Source: Aphanomyces cochlioides
Taxonomy: Eukaryota; Oomycota; Saprolegniomycetes; Saprolegniales; Verrucalvaceae
DNA length: 64,000 bases
NCBI GenBank assembly: GCA_019828595.1
Contig: JAHQRK010000036.1
Coordinates: 186,001-250,000, forward strand
Reading direction: 5' to 3'
Part shown: in pieces, positions 43,694 through 53,585 of the stretch
Numbering within the stretch: position 1 is the first letter of the stretch
How the letters are laid out: every line of letters starts with the position of its first letter
Program-made: the position numbers and the translations under genes
The notes under the pieces: generated by a model
Databases searched by the model: none
The model's input: only the letters and a program-made list of their open reading frames with translations
Told to the model about the DNA's origin: nothing

Positions 43694-45972
43694 GTCGTGG
43701 ACAGGGTAGGCTTTTCAGCCTTTTGGAGCTGGCGGGATTGATAGGACACAGGTCGGTCGCGACCATCCTCCCCCACTTGCATGAGGCAGCAGCCTATAGC
43801 CTTGACAGAGGCATCACAAACGACCGAGAAGGGTCGAGAAAAGTCGGGTAGCGCCAGGACAGGCGCAGACACTAAGCTGTCTTTCACCGCGTTGAACGCG
43901 TCGTGGCATTCTTGGGTCCAATCCCAAGGGGCGTCTTTGGCAAGTAAGGCCGATAAAGGTTGTGCCAGCGAGGCAAAATTTGCCGAGAACTTGTGTAGAT
44001 ACGTGGCTAGACCAAGCCAACTGCGCAACTCAGTTTGAGTAGACGGAACGGGCCAGTCGCGAATGGTTTGGACCTTTGCAGGGTCAGCGCGACAACCATT
44101 GATGCCAACAAAGTCACCCAGAACAGGAATTTCCTCGACACCAAACATACATTTGGCCAAGTTGGCATAGAGACCATTGTCCCGCAGGACGGCAAGGACT
44201 TGACGGAGATGATCACGATGGACCTCAAGGTCGGAGCGGGTGGTCGTGCGACGACTATGGATATAAATATCGTCGAAATAAGAGGGAGCAAAGGCTCGCA
44301 AAGGGCGAAATTTCGCCGTCACCATGCGGTTGAACGTTGCTGGCGCATTTGAAAGGCCTTGTGGCATAACGAGCCATTCCCAGAGCATGCCACTTGGAGT
44401 GGAGACAGCGGTCTTAGGAATATCCTGTATACGCATCAGGATCTGGTAGAACCCATCGCGCAAATCGATCGTGGAAAAGAGGGTACTACCCGCCATGCTG
44501 TCAATGATGACATCCTTGCGCGGAATCGGCGTTTGCGCCGGTATCGTGGCTTGATTCAACTTGTTGAAGGCGTGAACGATACGCCAGCCACCGTTGGGTT
44601 TCTTGACACAAAATGTCGGACTTGAGTGCGGCGAGTTGCTCTCGCGCACATGGCCTGCCTTCTTGCGGGTCGCAAAGAATGAGTCGATGAACTCGACCTG
44701 ATCACGTGGCAATTGCTGGCGTGTAACGCAATACTTGGTCCCCGGGACCAAGTCAATCTCATGGCGGATGCCTTTGTCACTAGGCAGGGCCGCTGGAACC
44801 TCGTCAGGGAATACATCCTTGTACTCCATCAATATGTCGTAGTACGGGCTAGTCTTGAGAGACTCCCATGTCGTTCGTGCTCGCTTGTCAGCATCGTCAA
44901 GGACATCCTTGTCCATCGTGGATGTCGTGTGGAGGGTTCCATCTTCTTCTACGCAGATAACCGCGATAATCAGCGGTTCTTGGGCATTCAGGAGTCGCGA
45001 AAAGGAGCGAAAGCTCATCTCCGGCAAAGCCACAATCTCATCTGCCCTGGTGGGCAGTTCTTCAAGGTCACAGGCTGACCGTATAAACTCATCAACCGAC
45101 AACTTGTCGGGAACATCTTGCCTGTCTCGAGAGGGTGCACACTCTCGGAAATCGTACTCATCGATCGACTCTTCTTCGTGGTCGTCGGAAAACTCTTCGG
45201 CGATTCGTTGATCATTCGCCGGCAAACCTTCACGTTCGTTTGAAGGTGTATCCAAAGCTGGAATAGCTTGTTCTTCTCGTGGATGGTCCACAATGCCATC
45301 GCGTGTCCGTGTTGACGAAGAGTCAATACAAACCACAGCGATTTCATTACTCTGCGCTGGGTTGGGCACGTAGGAACGTGGAGATGGTGGCACCATCGTC
45401 TTCAGGCGCCAGTCAATAATGGGCTGATGGCGTTCGAGCCAACCCATTCCAAGGATCAAATCCCATCGGTCGTCAAGGTCCATAAGGAAGAATTCTTCTC
45501 TTGACGAAAAATCACCAATCGATATTGGCAACGCGACAATTTGTCGTGGATTTGAAACAATCCGACCGTCTGCAAGTCGGATGCGTAGAGTGTCGTTAGG
45601 TTGAGCCTTGGACGTCGATACGCCTGTAGCTCGTGCAATAGTTGCGCGCCGCGCATAATTTTCAGATGCGCCACTGTCTATCAAGACACGGAGGGGGTCG
45701 CTGAATCCAGGAACTGGAAGCAGGTAGGAGAGCATTTGGTGATGCTCACCTAGGCGGCACAAAGTGCCAGGGGGTAGATCAATAGGTTCAGAGGGCGCGG
45801 TGTCGGACACCCATTGATCAACTTGCCCAGTAGGCCGCCCGGCGCCTACTGGGTTGTGAAGTTTACCCGGCGACGCGGAGGCGTTCCAGGCGCACCATGC
45901 GCATTGGAAGCCTGTCGGCGGGGAGCAGTGCAGTTGCGGGAAATGTGTCCCGTACGCTGGCAATTGTAACAA
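43681..45972 (-). pseudogene. Protease and reverse transcriptase of the second gypsy element
   Basis: Retropepsin motif VLIDSGASENY, with a later LILGMGWLERH, then reverse transcriptase with STIDLRDGFYQI and the active-site SYFDDIYIHSRR, then the start of RNase H (FSVVCDASVKAIGCCLMQ). The frame ends in RNase H because one base is missing near 43710; the homology resumes in the next frame as DLELLAMKCALTKF. Confidence 0.87.
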
Positions 45973-46634
45973 CGCACATTGCGTCTTTGACTTGAGTTGG
46001 GACGTTGACGATCAAAGTTGCGAGTTTCGCGATTATTTGTCGTGCCGATTTGGCTAATTTACATGTCGTAAGCGTCATGATGACCCGCAAATGAAGCCGC
46101 AGATTGCGAGTAGTACTCGCCAAGGGCAATATTGAGTGCGTCAACCATATTCTCGAGCATTCGACGGAAGACTTCAAGTCGCGGAGGGCCATGGTTCAAA
46201 CCATGCATGAAAACGTTGACGATCGCTCCTTCCGAGACTAGAGCCTTGTCAGGCAGGGAGAGCCAGTGGTATTCCAGCTTCTGGGCAAACTCGCTGATTG
46301 TCAGTTTGCCTTGAGTGGCCTTAAAAAGTTGATGCATGTGGCGCACAGCTGCGTCCTTTCGCAAATAAGTTGCCTTCATGAGAGTGCAGTTTGGCAGAGT
46401 GTCCATCGCAGGGGCACCGCGCATATAAGTGTTGACTGCCCAGGTGTGGGCTTTGCCAGTAAGGCATGATACAGCAAAAGCAACTTGCTTGGTTCTAGAT
46501 TGAAAATCCATAGCTTCTACGGCCATCTTCACGCCAGCTTCCCAGACGAGAAGATTCTCGGAGGCTGAGCCTCCAAACTTGGGGACATCGAGTCTCACTC
46601 GCCCTTCGCGGACAGGGCTGTCTTCATTGTTCAT
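45846..46634 (-). pseudogene. gag of the second gypsy element with an in-frame TAA
   Basis: Capsid-like region (WEAGVKMAVEAM, CLTGKAHTWAV, EFAQKLEYHW) followed by an in-frame TAA at 46059-46061. The same frame then continues to a CCHC zinc knuckle (CYNCQRTGHISRNC) and a stop at 45846. pol is in another frame and overlaps this end by about 125 bp, the layout expected for a programmed gag-pol frameshift. The TAA is probably a mutation. Confidence 0.82.
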
Positions 46635-46707
46635 CGTAAACGTTGGAATCGTTGAGTTGTGACTTTTCCTTCTAGCAGGTCCTTGGACGAACTAGAGTGC
46701 TACCAAG

Positions 46708-46973
46708 TGTAACCGGGTACACGCGCAGGAGGAAGGCTTAGGAATCAGAGAGAAAGATGAAAAGTGAATTAGCTTTATCCTGCCTAAAGCTAATGAATGC
46801 AGAGTCGAACAGAGCTTGTGAGCCAGTGAATATGAATGGCCTAGAAGACACCGAGCCAAAGGAATGGCAGAGCGCACGGAGTGCTTCACATGCAGGGGAA
46901 TACAGATGACATGCTAACAGCAGGCATGTCATGCCAAGGGTCAAAGAGCAAGTAACCGGAGCGTCCGGTTACA
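46708..46973 (-). repeat. Putative 5' LTR with inverted ends
   Basis: 266 bp that begins TGTAACCGG and ends CCGGTTACA, a TG...CA structure with 9 bp inverted termini. On the minus strand it is followed two bases later by TGGTAGCACTCTAG (46692-46705), a plausible primer-binding site complementary to a tRNA ending in ACCA. gag starts about 70 bp further on. Confidence 0.65.
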
Positions 46974-47370
46974 AGAGCCATTTTCACTGTTTCGTGGCAA
47001 TCGAATTCGCTCGATGACAGCGAACACTTTTGACGCCAGTCTTCATGAACATGATCATGGAATTCGTTGGAAGTGATGTCGCTCTCGGATTATTTGACGT
47101 GGCAATCGGATATCAATGCTGCGCCGTAGCCACAATTTTTGATCACTCTACCGAGGACATTGAATAAACAAACAGACTGCGGGCAACGCATATTCTTCCA
47201 CGACGATGCGCAGCTCAGCACCGCTCCATCTTCTTGCCACGTCATAGGATACGACAGTCGAACTCATGAACTCTTCAAAAAGATTGAGCTGTTCGCTCCA
47301 ACGAAATCGGACGGCAAGTTCACGCCGTCCACGACTACTTGACAAGCTCATTTTGGATTTTCCACTCGAC

Positions 47371-47835
47371 ATGACGAGCGCAACCCCGACGGATCTTCGC
47401 ATTGCAGCGGTGTGCACATTGGTGCTCTACGTCAATATTGTCGTCACGCTTGGCATCCAAGCCGGCACACGATTCAAGACGGGCTCCCGTCCACCCGAGG
47501 ACTTGGCGCATGTCCAAGCCAAGTCACAAGACCAAGCATTTACAACAACACCTGAAGAATTGGAAGCTGCCAAGGAAAACGAGACGCGATGGACTCGCAT
47601 CGTGGGCGACGACATGGAAAACATTCCACTTGGCATCATCCTCGCTTGGGTGTCCATCGTTGCTAAAGGCAACAGTACGGCGACGAGTGTGTTGTTCCTC
47701 CTCTTCACCGTCTGTCGCCTTGTGCACACGGTGGCTTTTGTGCACGGCGTGTTCTTGCCGCGTACGCTTGCTTGGCAAGTTGGAGCCTTGAGCACTCTTG
47801 GTCTCGCCATTACGGCTGTAGTTGGTGCATTTTAA
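47371..47835 (+). CDS. MAPEG family membrane protein 5
   Basis: Intact 154 residues with four hydrophobic segments. The signature reads ETRWTRIVGDDMENIPLG: the Asn present in the other four copies is Asp here, at a position expected to contact glutathione, and AGGNS of the others is AKGNS. Activity may be altered. The frame is open 35 codons upstream, but the ATG at 47371 matches the start of its paralogs. The gene is 43 bp tail-to-tail from LRR protein 2. Confidence 0.85.
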   Translation: MTSATPTDLRIAAVCTLVLYVNIVVTLGIQAGTRFKTGSRPPEDLAHVQAKSQDQAFTTTPEELEAAKENETRWTRIVGDDMENIPLGIILAWVSIVAKGNSTATSVLFLLFTVCRLVHTVAFVHGVFLPRTLAWQVGALSTLGLAITAVVGAF

Positions 47836-47878
47836 CTCCAAAATATACACAACGTGAGGAGAAAGGCACTACATTACT

Positions 47879-49098
47879 TTAAACGTCGATGGGATGTCGA
47901 GATGACTGTGCTCTTGCTGTTGGAGCTGGCACGTAGTCGGTGCTTTGTGTTGTTGGGCTCTTGATGTAGATTGAACTGATGTACGTTGAGCGCTCTTGCA
48001 AGTCGCCCAGTCGTCCCCGCTGCGCTCGAATCGTTTCCCTCGCTGCGTATACGACAACAAGCACGATGAAGACTCCGGCAGCATATTTCCCCATGAAGCC
48101 TAGGAGAGGTCACTCCGAGATATCTTGATGGATGTACCAACGAACGCGTTCTGTGATGGTGTCGACGACGTTGCTTCTGTCACGCAGATGAAGTTGCCAT
48201 GAATGTAGCTTGGTGGCTTCAAGCACGCAGGATCTGCAGAGACAACCGTCTGGTTGGGATCAATGACCAAGACAAAGTCAGGTCGAGTGAGCAAGTTAAA
48301 GCTCGCCACGTCAGCTATAATAGTCTGGATGGAGTTCCCAGATAGATCCCTACAGCAGCCATTAGAACACGAACGCCGTGACTCTGAAATACAGCTGCCT
48401 CAGCTTCGGTGGCATGCTGCTACAGCGAACAGTCGTCATTCCGTTCCCCTTTAATGACCTACAAAGTTGGAATAAGCTCGTAGACTGAGCTCTGAGGCTT
48501 ACAGTGACTGCAGCGATCTCGGCAAGTTTCTCCAAATGCTCTCGTCCATCGACGTGATGCGATTGTAGCTCAAATCCCTACACGAAGATCATCAATGTCC
48601 ATGCTGACAACGGAGACGCACAAGGTTTGAATCGTTGACGGCAATTCGAGATAGCTGGATGCAGTCAGGGCATTGTAGCTCAAGTTCCTACAGCAGCGCG
48701 ATGAGCTCAGAGTACTCGGTCGTTGTGTTCTTACACGTTGAGGACGCTCGAGGTTTGATCGGACGGCAGTGATGAAATATGTCGAATCTCGTTGAACGAA
48801 AGGTCCCTATGGAGTCTTAGCCATGTAGATTGAGCATCCAATTGACATACACAGTCGTTGCCAGCGTCGGGATGGTCGAGACGACATCAATATTCCGATG
48901 CGAGAGATCAAGCATGTCCGCTGTCACAAAGACCATCGTGGCTGTCGTTTCATTGACAACACAATAGCTAGCCGGTGTCACCGAGGTTGTATTCGTGTCG
49001 TTCGTGTAGATCGGGCATGTATTCGTCAATATCGTGTCGGCAAAGCTACAGCCAAGCAGGCCAGCCACCGCCAAGGCTACCAAGGAGCAGCAAGTCAT
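47879..49098 (-). CDS. Leucine-rich repeat single-pass membrane protein 2
   Basis: Paralog of the 32 kb gene with the same exon plan. Signal peptide MTCCSLVALAVAGLLGCSFA; LRR cores LDLSHRNIDVVSTIP, DLSFNEIRHISSLPSD, NLSYNALTASSYLELP and DLSYNRITSMDESIW; membrane-proximal PACLKPPSYIHGNFICVTEA; an intron at about 48095-48132; helix YAAGVFIVLVVVYAA; tail with ERSTYISSIYIKSP and a TDYV motif. Small introns begin GTAAG, GTGCG or GTACA and end TAG or CTAG. No lesion was seen, so it is probably functional. A surface receptor or decoy role is likely, but the ligand is unknown. Confidence 0.78.
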
Positions 49099-50097
49099 CT
49101 AATTTCAAACTGTCGACAGAGTCGTGGCAGGATTTTCGTTGAAGATCAATATGGCCAAGTGTCATATACAAGTCAATTTGGAAAAATAACTTGAAGTTTG
49201 TATGCTTTGTTATTTTATTGCGTGTCTAAAGTTGATTTTTTCGTGGAAACAGTTCACTGTCACACCTTGCGACAAGGACGCGTTGTCGATGGAATTCCGG
49301 TCGAAACAAGTTTGTTTTGGGCATGCGCTGGGTAGTCTAGGCGGTCTTTATGGTGGCTGTCATCCAGGATAAAGTCGTCGCCTTGTGTAGAAGACACAGT
49401 GCGAATGAGCATCGCATTGGGGAATGACCATGCTGTAGAGATGTGACGTGAGCAGGAGATGTGAAACGCCTGCGGCCCACGGCTAGATACAAAGAGAAGA
49501 CACGGATCTGATTGTATCCTACGATTAAACAATCATGCAATGGATTGTTTGCCCTGATGAGATTGACACCATTGCGCTGATTGACTAAAAGATGGGAGGC
49601 ATGCTTAGCTTTTTTCACAGAGATAGCGTGTCGTCCGTCGTAGTGGATAAGCTGATGAGGTATCTCGCGACGAGAAGACGACGAGGAAAACATTCCTGTC
49701 GGCCTTTGAGCGTTTCGCAGGTTGAGAAATGTTGAGATAGAAAATTGCAATTTGAATCATAAGTTGGACAAAGTGGCGGCCATGCCAACTTTTCATGAAT
49801 ACTCTTGATGGATTTTATCCTCCAACCCATCCATTGGCAGTTGAAGCTTTTGGGACATTCAAACGAGAGCATATGAAAGCTGCTGGCCCTTCTCGGCAGC
49901 AACTCTATGTTTCTGTTTGCGTTCGTCGTTCTGAACTTAAGAGTCTCTCTTATGCTTATCCTTGTTAGCCGTCAACATGGCGCAGGTTGTTATTCTTCGC
50001 ATGATACCTACAACGCCATCTTGACTGCATTAGCACCTCCGAAATTGCTGGAACGTTTGTATTCGACTGATCCATGGTGTGAGTCGGATGTTGTCGC
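49099..50097. other. Intergenic, no gene seen
   Basis: Several short frames up to about 137 codons occur on the minus strand, but they overlap each other, lack recognisable motifs and do not look like coding sequence. Confidence 0.4.
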
Positions 50098-50517
50098 GAC
50101 TCCTCGAAAGTGCTGTTGACTTTTTTTCAAGTGATGTTGTCCTTTCCAGTGGCGGAGTAGACTTTTTCTAAATGCCATTGCCTCATTCAAATGCAAAGTG
50201 AGACTTCATTGAAATGCAGTTGTATTTATTGGATTATTATATCAATCGAACATCGACCTAACTTCAACGCAGAAAGATGTAGAATTTTCATGTAGTTGGA
50301 CTTTTCTTTACGAGCAAATTTCACCCGTTAGAATATGCTTCCTGAATATTCCTATTTACTGTTTGGTGGGGATGCTCAAGTTGTGCAAATTGAGTTGGGA
50401 CTTCTCGAAAGTGCTGTTAACTTTTTTTAAAGTGATGTTGTCTTTTCCAGTAGCGGAGTGGACTTTTTCTAAATGTCATTGCCTCATTCAAATGCAATGC
50501 AGTTGTGTTTATTGTAA
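50098..50517. repeat. Pair of direct repeats about 300 bp apart
   Basis: 50098-50195 and 50399-50496 are about 90% alike (both start GACT[CT]CTCGAAAGTGCTGTT and end GCCTCATTCAAATGCA). Both are followed by AATGCAGTTGT[AG]TTTATTG after an indel. They lie upstream of the RB-related gene. Possibly remnants of a small mobile element or a promoter duplication. Confidence 0.75.
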
Positions 50518-50724
50518 AAGATATCCTGCCCATGATGGTATAAGTTTCAATGGATAACTTTAAGGCGCCAATCTTCAGATTTTGACCAATATTAAACTTG
50601 ATTGGTTGAAAGTAAATAGTTTTATCCAATAGAATATCGTATTTTATGGAACCGGATAGGATTATCCGGATTTTCCGGAGCGAAAGGTATCCAATCAGTA
50701 GGCAGCTCCCCTCCTTCTCTCAAG

Positions 50725-53309
50725 ATGCGCCTCCAAGACTGCAAGGGCATCGCGGGAATCCTGTCGAGGCTCGATGCCAGCAGCATTTCGCGGTCCCAGA
50801 AGCTCCTGGACAAGATCAAATCGTCTCTCGTTACACAGGAGCAACTTTACAGCAACCATCAGTCGATGACAGCCGAGAAACCAGCTGCGTCAAGTCACGA
50901 CAACGTGTGGGTCATGTCCGCCCTGTTTGCAATCCTGAGCTCCAACGAGCTAGAAAAGGAGAGAGATTCGTCAAGCGATGTCCAGATATCAGGAGTGACA
51001 TTACAGGAACTGCTGGAAGGATGCCATGTCAGTTTGAGTGGCTTTCTCACGAGTTTTACCGGTCTCTTTGACATGCTTATCTTTGATTTAAGCCCGGACT
51101 TACTCCACCGTGCCAATGTACTCAAGGAAAGATTGACAATGGCTGCGATCTTGCATTCGAAATACGATCAATTGTGGCATCAATACGTGGACGGGTCGTC
51201 GAACGATGCTCGCAAGCAGCAATTGCACGAAGCGGGATGGTTGCTCTTTCTCATTGTGCGATCTCGTTTGCAATTGTCCGACAATGCAGGACTTGACGAG
51301 CTATACTACCTCCTATTGTCTGTCCTCAACATGGTGCTCACTAAAGTAAATGTGCAATCGGTCGAAGCTGAAGCTGCTGCTGCCCTCAGCTCCCTTGGCA
51401 ACTCCCATGATCAAATTCTAGAGAAATTGTGTGCTAAACCCGCTGTCGACCAAGCCGACGTTGAACGAGCAATTGCAAGGCTCGACAGGGAAATCCAAGC
51501 ACTTGAGGCAGAAGATGTCGTTCAGAAGGAGGACGAGTTCAGTCTGTTTGATCCGCGAGTGCTTGCTGACAATGTGCACAATCTCGCTTCCCACTACAAC
51601 GAGACTTATGTTTTGCACATTTATGACCTCAACGAAGCGCTCTTCCTCGTACCATCTCTCAAGACAGCGCTGATCGGACAGCCTGATGAAACGCCACCAC
51701 CGCCGCCTGTCCAATCTTTCTACGCCCCCGGGAGCTCCATTGAGCAAGCGTGGCAATGGCAAGGCCAATACAAGCAGCGTCCAGTTACACCTTCGAGAGC
51801 GTCCCCTCTGGTGGCGCAAACACCAGTGTCGGCTGCTGTCGAGACAAACAATTGGATCCGAAATGTGCTTACACCCTTACCAGTCGCGCCGTCTGAGAAG
51901 TTGGAAGCTCATTTTGCGGCGTGCACGTCGATTCAAGCTTCCGTCTTGATCCATCAGCTGACTGAAGAACTCATGTCAAAGCTCGCGATGCCCCCGCGTC
52001 CACATCTCCAAGGCGTTGTTCAAACCAGCGTCGAAGGAAGCTTGACAAAGACGAAGAAGATGGGCTTAGCTCTGTTCTACAAAGTCCTGGAATCTCTCTT
52101 GGATGCGGAATCCGTCCGAATCCAGTCGGATGACTTTTCTTCACTCTTAGCTAACCCCAGCTTTGCCCGTGCGTTGTTTGCTTGCAGTATGGAGGTTGTC
52201 TTGAAGACCCACAGCTTGGTTTCCCTTGCCTTTCCTCATCTCCTTACAACATGCGAGGTGTCAGCTTTTGATTTTGGCAAAATCATTGAAAGCTTCGTGA
52301 AGAGAGCGCCAATGTTGCCGTCGGAGCTCAAGCGACACATGCGCGACCTCGAACAGACTGTTCTAGACTCTCTGGTTTGGGCATCATCATCAGGACTGTA
52401 CACTTTACTTCGAGGTGCTTCCAAAGCGGCGGCTGTCTTGCAACTTTTCTTTCGCAAAGTGCTCGCCCTGGCTGCTAACCGCATTCATGCTCTTGGCCAG
52501 CACTTGAAGCTTGAAGCGCCTTACCTGAACCAGGTGTGGACAACCGTGAAAGAATGCATCTCGGCGTACCATGACCTTCTCCGTGACCGTCACTTAGATC
52601 ACATGATCCTCTGCAGTTTTTATGGAGTGGCTAAAGTCAACCATGTCGTTCCTGAAGTGACATTTAAGAGGATATTGGACGCCTACAAGCGTCTCTACCC
52701 TACAGTCTCCAAGTCCAGTATTGTGCGTGAAATTCCCCTCGATTCCACTGCCAAAGGCGATGTGATCAAATTTTACAATCGCTGCTTTATCCCAACGATG
52801 AAAGCGTTTTTGCTCCAATTTCAACTTCACGACAAGCAAGCTGCTGCTGCTGCCGATGCTGTGACTCCATTCTTGGCTCCAGAGTCGTCAAATGTGATTA
52901 TTTCCGACAATGAAGTGATTGCCCAAGCTGCCACGCTGGCCGTGGAGCGTCTCAAAAACACAACCTCGTCCAAACCTGAAGTTTCCCTGGCCGATATTCA
53001 ATCACTGCCACGTCCTTCTCAGCGATCTTCGCCCAAACGAGTGCCTGGATCCAACTTGTACATTTCGCCCCTTCGACCAAATCGACACCAACGAGCGACA
53101 CTGACGCCGAGGACCCATGCGCTGTACGCCTTTGGTGAAAGTCCAGCAAGGGTATGCACCTTGTTAAATGCTGAGTTTGTTAATTTCGTCTGTAGGACTT
53201 GGCTCTGATCAATCGTGCAGTAAACCCAAAGCGAGTAAATACACTGCAGTTTATACCAGACGACGAAGAACCCCCGAGTCCAAAACGTGCTCGGATAGAA
53301 AAGCCGTAA
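50725..53309 (+). CDS. Retinoblastoma-related pocket protein
   Basis: Cell-cycle repressor that binds E2F/DP and is released by cyclin-dependent kinase phosphorylation. Exon 1, 50725-53151, and exon 2, 53196-53309, join in frame to 846 residues; the intron is 44 bp. Residues 1-330 resemble the RB N-terminal cyclin-like region. Pocket A starts near 365 (NNWIRNVLTPL) with GLALFYKVLESLLDAE and FARALFACSMEVVLKTHSL. Pocket B includes LDHMILCSFYGVAKV and FKRILDAYKRLYP. The C-terminus has YISPLRP, several Ser/Thr-Pro sites (LTPRTHALYAFGESPAR) and KRVNTLQFIPDDEEPPSPK, like the RB C-terminal region. It is convergent with the receptor kinase; the 276 bp gap holds no gene. Confidence 0.9.
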
Positions 53310-53585
53310 ATGTCAGTGTTTAAAGATGAATTATGGTAATCATGGATGTATATTTACCTCAACTTTAGTCTCCTCCACCATTGAATGTCCTCTCGTACAC
53401 TTGTTCACTTCTTCGATTCCACAGCCTCCTCTGCCTTGTCGATGAGGAATATCCTCCTGGTCGTGGTGCCCAGTCTTCTGTCTTCTCACGAACGAGATGA
53501 GATGGATCATGACGAAATTTATGACAAGCATCAATCAACTAGACATTTATGAAAGCGATAGGACAACTCAAAGGTAAGATCACTT

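Larger units (their letters stand above)
41600..46973 (-). mobile_element. Degenerate Ty3/gypsy retrotransposon interrupted by an organellar insert
   Basis: Minus-strand order: putative 5' LTR (46708-46973), primer-binding site, gag, protease, reverse transcriptase, RNase H, integrase. Dead because of an in-frame TAA in gag, a 1 bp loss in RNase H, a changed zinc-binding Cys in integrase and a 190 bp insertion. No 3' LTR matching the 5' one was found. Confidence 0.9.

Noticed and set aside
49337..49902. Overlapping minus-strand frames of 95-137 codons
   Set aside because: No family motif, no signal peptide, and several frames overlap; more likely chance frames.
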